From Conoideocrella luteorostrata (lineage: Eukaryota > Ascomycota > Sordariomycetes > Hypocreales > Clavicipitaceae), in contig JASWJB010000580.1 of the NCBI GenBank assembly GCA_032433595.1, positions 1 through 14,621 on the forward strand: a DNA stretch of 14,621 nucleotides, in the 5' to 3' direction. Below, piece after piece: positions 1 through 8,382 of this stretch. Each line of letters opens with the position of its first letter. Position 1 is the first letter of the stretch. The notes below the pieces were generated by a model, which did not search any database, was not told the DNA's origin, and saw only the letters and a list, made by a program, of their open reading frames with translations. The position numbers and the translations under genes are program-made.

Positions 1-534
1 CTCTTTCACCGGACGTGGTTCGAAAGACTCTGGACACGACAAGAAGTTCGCTTGGCAAATACTGACGGACGGAGTACATACTTGTCCATGAAGACGTGGG
101 TTCGGGCGTTTTGGTTTTGTGGAGACGCGGGCTGGACACTGAGCGCCGTGGGCTGCTTTGGGGAAGGCATTCGGGGATTATGTGAGAACAAGACTCATTT
201 TTCATGGGTAGGCGCGTATAATATTCTCAGAAGCTTGACGATATGGCGTGGCATATGGTTCCTATTTGCTCGTTGCCGGACGGCCCCCCATGCGGTGAAT
301 TTCCCATGTTGGCAGGCAGGCTGGCGGGAAGTGGCCAGTGGGAAGCGGTGCCGTTGGCTCATAAAACTCCGACGAGTAAGTGTCAATCAATGCCAGCGTC
401 AACTAGAACGCCAGCTGTAGGCCGCCACGGTGTTGACAAATTAGTCGAGACACTCGGTGCGGTGGCAGAGCGGCCCCGACGTCTCGATTAATCTGTCAGG
501 TGCGTGGACTGTGTCGCCTTGCGAGCCTTGCAAG

Positions 535-564
535 CCTTGCCTTGCCTTGCCTTGCCTTGCCTTG
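535..564. repeat. CCTTG pentanucleotide microsatellite
   Basis: Six perfect tandem copies of CCTTG occupy this interval. Imperfect copies (GCCTTGCGAG, GCCTTGCAAG) precede it from about 516, and CCTGG-type units follow to about 574. This is a simple-sequence repeat likely to vary in length between strains. Confidence 0.95.
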
Positions 565-616
565 GCCTGGCCTGTCAGTGCCCGGGAGCTCCCGCCAGCC
601 GCTGTGGGTGTGGGCA

Positions 617-625
617 TACTCCGTA
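617..625. repeat. TACTCCGTA word, exact copy
   Basis: First of seven exact noncoding copies of TACTCCGTA or its reverse complement TACGGAGTA. The others are at 1709-1717, 3344-3352, 3578-3586, 3962-3970 (reverse), 4050-4058 (reverse) and 7431-7439. Copies with one mismatch lie at 912-920, 932-940, 1390-1398, 2535-2543 and 11887-11895. The word itself is an inverted repeat, TAC-TCC-GTA. Its function is unknown. Confidence 0.9.
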
Positions 626-910
626 CACATACTAGTACTTACGTACCTGTGGACACGCCAACACGTCAGGCATGTACATGCGAAGGAGTGGCTTGCAATA
701 ACTATTGTCCATAGTTGCGAACCTCCGGGTTTGCTTGAGCCACCCGTCGTTCTAGACTGCCGCCATTGTCAACATGAGCAATTCTGCTCGTCGGCATGAT
801 CCAATTGATGGTCTCGGAGCCAGGAACACGAACCACAGCCCCCAAAGAAGACCATGTCGCCTGCCGAGCAGTCCGTATTGAGTGATGAGTCGATACGTCG
901 AGCCATGTAT

Positions 911-948
911 GTACTCCGTGCTCCGTACAGGTACGGAGTGCCGAGTAC
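911..948. repeat. 38-nt inverted repeat made of TACTCCGTA-like words
   Basis: The left arm (911-928) and right arm (931-948) are inverted copies separated by AG. The inner 8 bp (CTCCGTAC/GTACGGAG) and outer 6 bp (GTACTC/GAGTAC) are perfect. The four bases between them give one C-C mismatch, one G-C pair and two G-T wobbles if transcribed. It is followed by further self-complementary ACGTAC-type sequence to about 966. The arms are the same word that recurs across the window. Confidence 0.9.
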
Positions 949-1750
949 AGATACGTACGGTACGTGCTTGAATCCCAGCCCACTTCGCTCCCTCCGTAAC
1001 TACCGCCCGGTCCTATCATCACCATGACATAACGATGTATACTCCGCAGCCTCGCTCGCACTCCCTGCACTCCACGGCACAGAAGCGCCGGCAATATCCA
1101 ACTATGGGGCACTGCCTGCGCCGGGCTTTTACTTACGCAATCCTTGCGTATTTCCCTTTCGCGTCGCTTACCCAAAGTTCCTGGCATTAAACACAAAAGA
1201 CCTCAATTACTATGCACGGCGTGGGATCACACTCCCTGACACTTGTTCCTCGGACGTTGCATGGAAGGATTTTTCTCCTTCTTCCCCTGCCCCCCGAGAC
1301 TGTTTGGCTTGCCTTGCTTTGCTGGCACCTCCCCCCCACCCCTCTGCCCCGATGGGATCGATCGCGCAGGAATGGCAGGGCAATGCTCCGTACTCCGTGC
1401 ATACGATACTTGTAATTTACACGGCATAGCATGGGATAGCATGGTCCGTGAGAGCTTGCGAGACAGCGTGCTTTCACAGGAGGGAGAAAATTTTTCTTTA
1501 TCCGAGATGACGGGGATCATGATGATGGGCACCGGCTACGGGGTGATTTGCCTTGTTTTTCTCAACGAGGGCGTGTGAATCGGCAGATTGTAGCCACGGA
1601 AGAAGCGAATATCCAATATTGAAGGAGGGAATCAAGCCACCGCACAGAGCCAATCGGCCGCAGTTGGATGATTAGTTGGTTATAGACCACTCGGCAGTCG
1701 GTAGTTGGTACTCCGTACTCTGGATATTATTAAGCCAAACCGAGGTAAGT

Positions 1751-1765
1751 AAAAAAAAAAAAAAA
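1751..1765. repeat. Poly-A tract (15 A)
   Basis: Uninterrupted run of 15 adenines, directly after a GTAAGT sequence that resembles a splice donor but has no exon support. A run of ten T at 1925-1934 lies about 160 bp downstream. The pair could be a decayed retroelement tail, but no element body or target-site duplication is visible, so it is recorded only as a homopolymer. Confidence 0.9.
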
Positions 1766-2118
1766 GGCCTCGCCTATTGGCACCAGCTACTCAGACATGA
1801 TCTTGGCGGCCGGTACACGTATGCACCGCCAGCTGAATTCTATTTCGCTCGGTTCGTCAACCGCAATCTCGATAACCCTGATCCATTTCATCACACAGTG
1901 TGTTTCGTTTAAGATTTTTTCTTCTTTTTTTTTTACCGAGACGTACTAGCTTGCACAAAAAGGGTGCGCAAGAGAATTGAGCAAAACGACGCAGGGACAA
2001 TATCCACGGCTCGTTTATGCTAGGGGTGGAGATGCCCTGTTGTTTGCTTGTAGACGCAATCTAACGATTTTTGCTGCCAACAAAAGCTGTAGGGTGTGTG
2101 GGCGGACTTTGACAGAAC

Positions 2119-2276
2119 GCATGTGTAGTAAAGAAACAAACGAATTACCGAGAGCTGCCATGTCTTGGCGAACTCGTTGCTGCACAGCCTTGGTAAAATG
2201 CATGTGTAGTAAGAAACAAACGAATGACCCAGAGCTGCACTGTCTTGGCGAACCCAACCCGTCTCTGCACAGCTTT
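2119..2276. repeat. Diverged ~80-bp tandem duplication
   Basis: Copy 1 (about 2119-2190) and copy 2 (about 2200-2276) share GCATGTGTAGTA, AGAAACAAACGAAT, AGAGCTGC, TGTCTTGGCGAAC and TGCACAGC in the same order. Copy 2 lacks one A after GTAGTA and has about 5 extra bases before TGCACAGC. TTTGACAG flanks the pair on both sides (about 2108 and 2274), so the ancestral unit probably included it. Neither copy encodes anything recognisable. Confidence 0.85.
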
Positions 2277-4518
2277 TGACAGGCACAATGGCGAAATCGT
2301 CACGGTGAACCCCTATGGGCAATTACAGTGGGAGGCATTAAGTTTTTAACCCGTCCAGGTATCCTCGACACTGCCGTCACTGGGGCAGGTGTGCAGAGGT
2401 TTTGTGCCGCATACTGTTGCATCCAAGCCTGTCTGTCACCCTCGCTTTTTACTCTGCATTACCAGCACACCCTCTGGTTTACCGTGATAATTCCACTGCC
2501 CACTTGTCCAATGGTTATGAACTATGTGGACAAGTACTCCGTTCTCCGCAGCCGTGACTATTTGCTCCATAAACACCTGCTGGAAGCTTGGACCAGTGTC
2601 ATCTCGGCCTGGGCTTGATTTTGCTCGAATCTTAAAATTTTTTCTCCCTCTCTGCGGCCCTTCTCCCTCGCTCCCCCTTTCCACGTCACTTTTCTGTCAT
2701 TAGCGCCGGCGAGCTACGAACAGTTTTGTGCTCCGTGCGAGCGGCTCAAACTTCCTTCGGCCCGCTTCGAACCGGCCACGGCTCGTAATGGGATGGGATT
2801 CGCGACAAGAGCAAAAACGGCTCCGGCCGGGGGCGGAGGGGGGGGTGTGGTTGCAGTTGCACATACGCAGAGAGAGAGCCGAGCTGTTATTGTGCCTCAT
2901 TGATCGGAATTTGCACGCAAGGGAGAGAGAGGATTGAGTGAGTGAATTTTTGTTCGCCCAAAGAGGAGGAAAGGGCACCAGAAAAAGTGGCCAGATCAAC
3001 GATGCGGCATGACGTTCATCGTCAGATCGGGGGGCGGGTGACGGATGCGGTGCGGATCTTGTAGCCGTGACAGGAAGGCGACAAAGACCTCTGCCGTATG
3101 AGCTTGTTGCTATACTCTAAACAACCTTGTTATTGGGACCTTTTGGATTTTATTGATAACGCTGCGTATTCGGAGCCATGTGACCCTGTCACGTCGGCAA
3201 ATATGGCTCATCAACTTTAACTGGCAAATATCGCAGCCCGTACGGCAGGACATGCCGCCGAATCCGATACGTTGTTTGACCCAACCGCCGTGGTTTTGTT
3301 GTATCCATGATCTTGACCCTGATCCTCGGTTTTCGCTCCCGTTTACTCCGTATGCCGCGCCGGTCTCCAGACTGCAAAAAATCTTCCTGGTTGGCGGCGA
3401 TTCCTACGCTGCTGTGTACGTACATCCTGCTATTGGTTGCAGACTGGAGTTGCTTTCACCACATGGGAAAAGACATCTCCTAGCAAACAATCTTTCTGCT
3501 TTCGAAACACTGCCACCATAATCCACCCTCTTTGCTCCGAGAAATGTAACGAGCACACACACCACACCCTCTCCGTATACTCCGTATCTGACATTTCATT
3601 TTTCTCCAGAAGAACAAAAGCCTAATGCGTCTGTATGCCTAATCTTCGCCTCGCTTTGCATTCATGAAGCAGCCTTCTCGTTGGTCCGATATGAGAGGAC
3701 GTTTGCCCTCGAATCACGTTGAAACCCGTCACGTAAGATCGGCGTTCATGTATTGGCTACAGCACCACATGGCCCCCATGCCGTCCATTCCGGTGTGCCT
3801 TTTAGGGGGGGGAGAGAAAAAATCAATTCGCTCGCCAATCATGTCAGTGAGGTTAGGTGTCGTGGATTAGTCGCCCCGTCGCATCCGCGGCTTGGCATGA
3901 ATGCAGGTCTAGAAGCATTGGTAAAACATTCGAGACATTTTGAGGTAAATATTGAGGGATATACGGAGTAGTCTTGCGTTGGAATGCCGACACCTTGCCG
4001 TGTAAGCAGCGGTCGGGCGTACGAAGCGCTGACTGATGTTCATGGCCATTACGGAGTAGTGGCTCACTCGAATTAAAATGTAGATGGGACATTGTGATTG
4101 TTGGTTGGCTGGCTGAATCTCTTCCTTGCAGTTTTTGGTGGTGGCCGTGATGATGATGATGTTTATTTGTAGATGGCTCAAGCGTTGAATTTGTGTTGAC
4201 ACCTTAGTCGTTCAGTGTTCTGGCCTTGGTGCAGCTGTCGTTGCCCATGAACGTGCCCAGCTAAAGGAAAAGTCATCCTCCCAACCAACAAGCTACCGTG
4301 AAAACAGCTAGCCGGGGAGAATCAGTCGAAAGAGGACGGAGCTTTTCCCAAGGATGCTTGCTAAGCCCTGTGCCTCTCCCATTTCATTCGACGAACTCTA
4401 GCACCGATACGTACTACCAGCACCCGAAAGCAATAAACTCCCTTGTCTTTCTTCGCTGATGCTGACTCGTTATTCACATGTAGAACGTGTGACTCCATCA
4501 TCTAGATCCTTTTGCCTC

Positions 4519-4538
4519 CCAACGTCTTTTTTCGTTGG
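4519..4538. repeat. Short perfect hairpin CCAACG/CGTTGG
   Basis: A 6-bp perfect stem (4519-4524 with 4533-4538) encloses an 8-nt T-rich loop. No known RNA family or terminator context is evident, and a stem this short can arise by chance. Confidence 0.4.
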
Positions 4539-5180
4539 AATGCCCTTGCGAACCCTCTTGTCTCAATGGATTGAGCTTGCCCGGCGGTAAGCGATTGCAA
4601 TGTAGCCACCCTTGGACGAGTAGAGGATATTTTCGGATGGAGCTGCTATGTTTGTAAATGTGGCATGCGGCACGCGGCAATGGCGATATTGAATAATGGT
4701 GAGGGGTTTCTTCGTGAGAGTTGGAATGCTGGTAAAGTGCGAACCTCGTCCGGGTTACTAAAAAACGTCAAGCCCGTCCACTATTGCACTCATTCCAGTG
4801 TTGCTGATCAGTTTGATGTTCCATGATCAAGTTTTTGAGTTCAATCTGCCCCTTCTTCCTTCCCTCATTTCTCCCCGCACTCTCTTATCAATCAGGCAAC
4901 CGTTGTAGTCGCCTGCTCTCGAATAAAACCCTAGCGGATGCTCGTGAGTTGTCAAAGTGTTATCAGGACTCTTTCAGCATTTACCAACCGATGAAAAGAC
5001 TTAAAACAGTGTCATTGCGCACAAACTTCTCACGACCTGCAACTCTACAGGTACTTGCCATTAGCTAATTCGCCGAACATGGATATGCTCAACTGGGACT
5101 CAAGTTCGGTTGGTATGTTCAAAAACGACAGTCTACGGTATCAGAGCAGAGCTAGCATGTGAATTGTAAGTCATCACTGA

Positions 5181-5186
5181 TTTATT
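5181..5186 (-). terminator. Likely polyadenylation signal of the FKBP gene
   Basis: TTTATT on the plus strand reads AATAAA on the minus strand, about 110 nt downstream of the FKBP stop codon. That spacing suits a fungal 3' UTR. The hexamer is only loosely required in fungi, so the assignment rests on position. Confidence 0.4.
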
Positions 5187-5296
5187 GAGACGCAATGTGT
5201 CCTTCCATTTGTTAATGGCTCCCTAGGCAAAGTCTACGTCGTCTCGCTGCAAGCATGTTGCGCGTTTTCTTCATAATGTTTTCGATCCATCTCGAC

Positions 5297-5922
5297 CTAG
5301 CCGATCTTCTTCAACTCGACATCGCTGCGGGCAGGTTAATCACGATTCGCAAAGAGCAGGAGACTTTGGACGTGTGGACAATTAACTCACAAGATGAGGG
5401 ACGAGTTTGGGGGGATATGACCAGGGAAGCCGCTGCAGCACGTAGTTGTCAGTGAGATGGTAATTTGCAGATCGGGCAGTATTCATCAGTAACGCATACC
5501 GAGTGCCGTAGCCGTAGTCGGGGGAAATGTCAAGAGTGGACTTTTCGCCCAGCTTCATCTGGGTAACACCCTCATCCCAGCCTGCGAATAGAAGTTAGCA
5601 AGAGGTTACACCGGGTGAAATGCGCACGCCATTGCCTTGCATACCCTTGATAACTTGCCCAACGCCAATCGTGACCTGAAAGTCGCCACGGCCGATAGAA
5701 GAATCGAACCTGTTCACAAACGAATCTTTGGTCAGCTTCTTTTATCTGATTTGCTTCCAGGGGTGGGTGGATGCCAGTTGGGATACGCAACACTTACTTT
5801 TCTCCTTTCTTGTCGTCCTTGGACTCGTCCTTGACCCAACCTGTATACTCAATGGTGACTTTCTGGCCGACTGTTGGAACAGGACCGTCTCCCTCCTTTA
5901 AAACGGTCTTAGTGACACCCAT
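5297..5922 (-). CDS. FKBP12-type peptidyl-prolyl cis-trans isomerase
   Basis: Single-domain FK506-binding protein of 113 residues, a cytosolic enzyme that catalyses cis-trans isomerisation of proline bonds. In fungi this family is the receptor for FK506 and rapamycin, which then block calcineurin or TOR. Five exons on the minus strand: 5922-5798, 5709-5645, 5581-5500, 5432-5391 and 5324-5297. All four introns (88, 63, 67, 66 nt) have GT-AG ends, and the frame closes at TAG 5299-5297. Ligand-pocket residues are present: Tyr26, Phe43-Asp44, Phe52, Val61-Ile62, Trp65, Tyr88, Ile97 and Phe105. The motifs VIKGWDEGV and PDYGYG are clear. There is no signal peptide or extra domain, so the cytosolic FKBP12 class fits best. 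Compared with human FKBP12 it has about seven extra residues before Phe43 (KDESKDDKKGEK, 31-42). The start is the first ATG after a CT-rich leader, with A at -3. Confidence 0.95.
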
Positions 5923-6075
5923 GATGATTGATAATAATCTGAATTGAGCAGGAGGATAGTTGTTTATGGATTTTAAATGAGCGGTTGAGAGGAGAGAGTT
6001 TTAACTTGAGCTGAATGAATGATGGTGGGGTAGAGGGGTCGTAACTAGAGGAGGCGGGGTAAGGGGAAGCCTGAG
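5923..6075 (-). promoter_or_regulatory. Pyrimidine-rich leader upstream of the FKBP gene
   Basis: Read on the minus strand, this stretch is strongly CT-rich (for example CCCCTCTACCCC and CTCTCTCCTCTC) up to the ATG. Such tracts are common around transcription starts of highly expressed fungal genes. No convincing TATA box was seen. No upstream ATG opens a frame over the start codon; the frame running from 6106 begins with GTG. Confidence 0.4.
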
Positions 6076-8160
6076 CTTTAGCCAATAGTAATGGCTGTTT
6101 GTGCACTAGCGCAGATGTGCGTCACCATTGTTGGATATTATTCGTGCAAAAGAATGTCATGGAACATTAGGGACAGGCTGCGACAACAGATGGCGTTTAC
6201 ACTTTGGCAACGGCGGTAATCCGTAGAGCCTTATTGTAATGCAGCAAAGAAAGTAGAATATCTCTGTAATGGCGTTTGCGGCCACCCTTGGGTTCTTAAC
6301 AGGTCCTAACAGGGATCCGTAGCCAATTGAGAGCAGAAAAATATTAGCAAGTAGTTATTTTACAAAAGAGATACATTAACATGTATCAGATCATCCATCA
6401 ACGTTCACTAAAGGTTGCTCTAGGTCATCCGTGACAGCAGGATTGTGGCGTTACAGTCGTGAGAGAGATAGTTGTTTGTTGATGTGTCGTCACTCTTGTG
6501 AAACATGGCAGAGAACAAGGCCAAGCGGATGAATACACGTCAGCGCAGTTTCTTTTGCTTGTGTGACACTTTGGCGGCTACGCCTTGCTGATTCTTTGAC
6601 AAGCAGCCACTGTATTGTTCGAATCGCCGCTCTCAAGCTTTCTCCGCTTGGCAGGAATGATTGGGACTTGAAAGAACCTCGGAGGCTTGCTGGTAACGAA
6701 GTCAGAGCCCCCAGATTTGGCTGGTTCGTTCCACGATATTCAGTTTGAAGTGTTATAAAGCAGTAAACGGCCACGGTGAGCGAGTCATGATTGTTCTCAA
6801 TAAGAATGCACACATTCATCTGACGTTTGTGATCACACTATGAAGATGCGTGGTGGTGACTCGAGCTACGTTCCGTCGAATCCGGTGCGTGGCTCGCCCG
6901 TCAGATCCTGTCCATGAGTGGCGAAGGAGATTGCCAAGACATGGGCAAGCAAGTATTTTAGAAATTCTTAGGGCTAGCAATAAAAAGGCCATGTGAGTTT
7001 CAGCCTGTCAACGATCCGCTTGGATTGATCCCTGCGGAGCGGCCATAGACGAATGGCCGGCAGCCCTAGCGGTCTGTTGACGGAAGCCATAAATCGCATT
7101 AACACTTGGTTGGAAACCAGGTGTTATGTGCAGATTTTCGTCCACCACAGTTGAATGGTTGTTGTCTCCGTCATCAAGATGGATGGGATATTGTCTCCTG
7201 CCACGGAGTAGTGGAAACTCCGCCGTGCGTCTTCATGACTGTAACGCAGGTATTGCTTCAGAATAAAACCCCAAGGTAATGATTTAGAGACTGAGAAATA
7301 ATGGGTAAGCTTACGGGCAAAGAACCAGGAAATCAAGGAAATCAAGTTCGTCGTCTTGGCAAGGTGAATGTCGCTGGATGCCTGTCGGCGCCTGTTTTGG
7401 GAGTCGCCGCCCGGAGACTAGACGTGAGATTACTCCGTACAGAGCTTGAGTACAATAGCATCGGTGTTCGGATGGCAAGCTTACGCTTGTATGTTAAACT
7501 CCGACGACGCAGAAGAGAAAGAGGTGGATGGACCGCAAGAGTCCGGTAACTTATCTGGTTTAGTTTGAGCGCCACAGGGTACATCGGGTAATTCACAACA
7601 GTCCGGGGCAATTCGGCATCGAAGTCTATTCATGCGACCAAGCTTGGAACAGGACAACAGTCACCTTCAACGGGTCCGGAGTTGGTATTAATTGTGGATT
7701 ATGCCGAGTTTGACAGCCACAGGTGTTTGGTGGTGGCGTTGTAAACTCCGACAAGAAGATACTCCGCCAAGATCCTGTGTCAGAGTAATATCGTGAGAAG
7801 GCGCGAGGCCGAAACAGAACTCAAGTTGGTCATATGATCACATCATAGTATCTGGGCCGGCCGTCGTCATCCATATGCACGAGAGTTGTTACGGTTTGTT
7901 GAACTGTGGATTAAAGTAGTCGTTGGCTTGGGATTAGCCTTTTGTAGAGCTTGATCGTGGGCGCTCACATTTCGAGGCTAAATGAACGGTGTGAGGCGTG
8001 AACCAGCCAATGAGCTGCTGCCATTCCCCCCACTGGCTGGTCGCGGTCGTAGAACCTGCCTTCGGTGTGTGATCCACTACCTTCCAGAAATTGCTGCAGC
8101 CGGCTGCCTGTCTTCGGCGTGCTCCCCGCCAAAAATCCCTACTCAACTATCGTGGGCACT
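6076..8160. other. Intergenic region between divergent FKBP and CCT3 genes
   Basis: About 2 kb with no recognisable protein, tRNA or transposon. It contains a perfect 7-bp hairpin at 7040-7059 and one exact TACTCCGTA at 7431-7439. Related ACTCCG or CGGAGT words lie at 7204, 7217, 7498, 7745 and 7761. It must hold both promoters, but it is much longer than the two leaders require. Small frames in it (for example 7301-7549 plus, 6490-6819 minus) show no family likeness. Confidence 0.5.
7040..7059. repeat. Perfect 7-bp hairpin CGGCCAT/ATGGCCG
   Basis: Arms 7040-7046 and 7053-7059 are exact inverted repeats around the 6-nt loop AGACGA. It stands alone in the FKBP-CCT3 intergenic region, with no poly-T tail or coding neighbour to suggest a role. 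Confidence 0.5.
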
Positions 8161-8382
8161 TTTTCCGTTTGTGCGTACCAGCGCCCCTCCTTCGTGCCGC
8201 CATTGCTTCTGCCATTTTCCGCTCCTACTATATCCCGCCCGCCTTAACCCTGTTCCGATTTTACGAGTCACCCTCCAGCATCTCTTGATATTGTCGTGAG
8301 CTGCTTGGTCGTGGTGCAACTCTTATTTCTCTCCTGCTATCGCTCTCTCTAGCAGCATCCCTCCCGTCAAGCGTCGCCCATC
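8007..8382 (+). promoter_or_regulatory. Probable CCT3 promoter and CT-rich leader
   Basis: A CCAAT pentamer lies at 8007-8011, about 370 nt before the CCT3 ATG. A TATAT-containing stretch (CTACTATATCCC) is near 8226. The sequence from about 8310 to the ATG is CT-rich (ATTTCTCTCCTGC, CGCTCTCTCTAGC), as often seen in fungal 5' leaders. The start context is CCATCATGC. No heat-shock element was identified by eye. The assignment is positional and motif-based only. Confidence 0.4.

Larger units (their letters stand above)
1..5180. other. Gene-empty intergenic region
   Basis: No reading frame here looks like a known protein, and none combines useful length with plausible splice sites and a start codon. 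The longest frame (702-1196, minus) is made partly of translated TACTCCGTA-type repeats. The DNA holds low-complexity tracts, a pentanucleotide array, a diverged tandem duplication and many TACTCCGTA-like words, listed separately. Unrecognised non-coding RNAs, lineage-specific small genes or very old transposon remains cannot be excluded by eye. The edge at base 1 could also lie in the flank of a gene outside the window. Confidence 0.6.

Noticed and set aside
702..1196. 164-residue minus-strand frame
   Set aside because: No recognisable domain, and its middle is encoded by the repeated TACTCCGTA-type words; no leader or splice support.
1676..1934. Retroelement fragment suggested by the poly-A and poly-T tracts
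   Set aside because: No reverse-transcriptase or other element sequence in any frame, and no target-site duplication seen; homopolymers alone do not support it.
4200..4260. Minus-strand terminal exon: acceptor-like TTTAG, short frame with TAA, then AATAAA near 4165
   Set aside because: No upstream exon or homologous peptide could be found, so it remains a chance arrangement of short signals.
5909..6106. Upstream reading frame overlapping the FKBP start codon
   Set aside because: It opens with GTG rather than ATG, so it is unlikely to be translated as an upstream frame.
6597..6650. Possible tRNA gene, from GTTCGAATC resembling a B box
   Set aside because: No A box, cloverleaf or acceptor stem could be built around it. 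A similar look-alike near 2765 (CTTCGAACC) fails in the same way.
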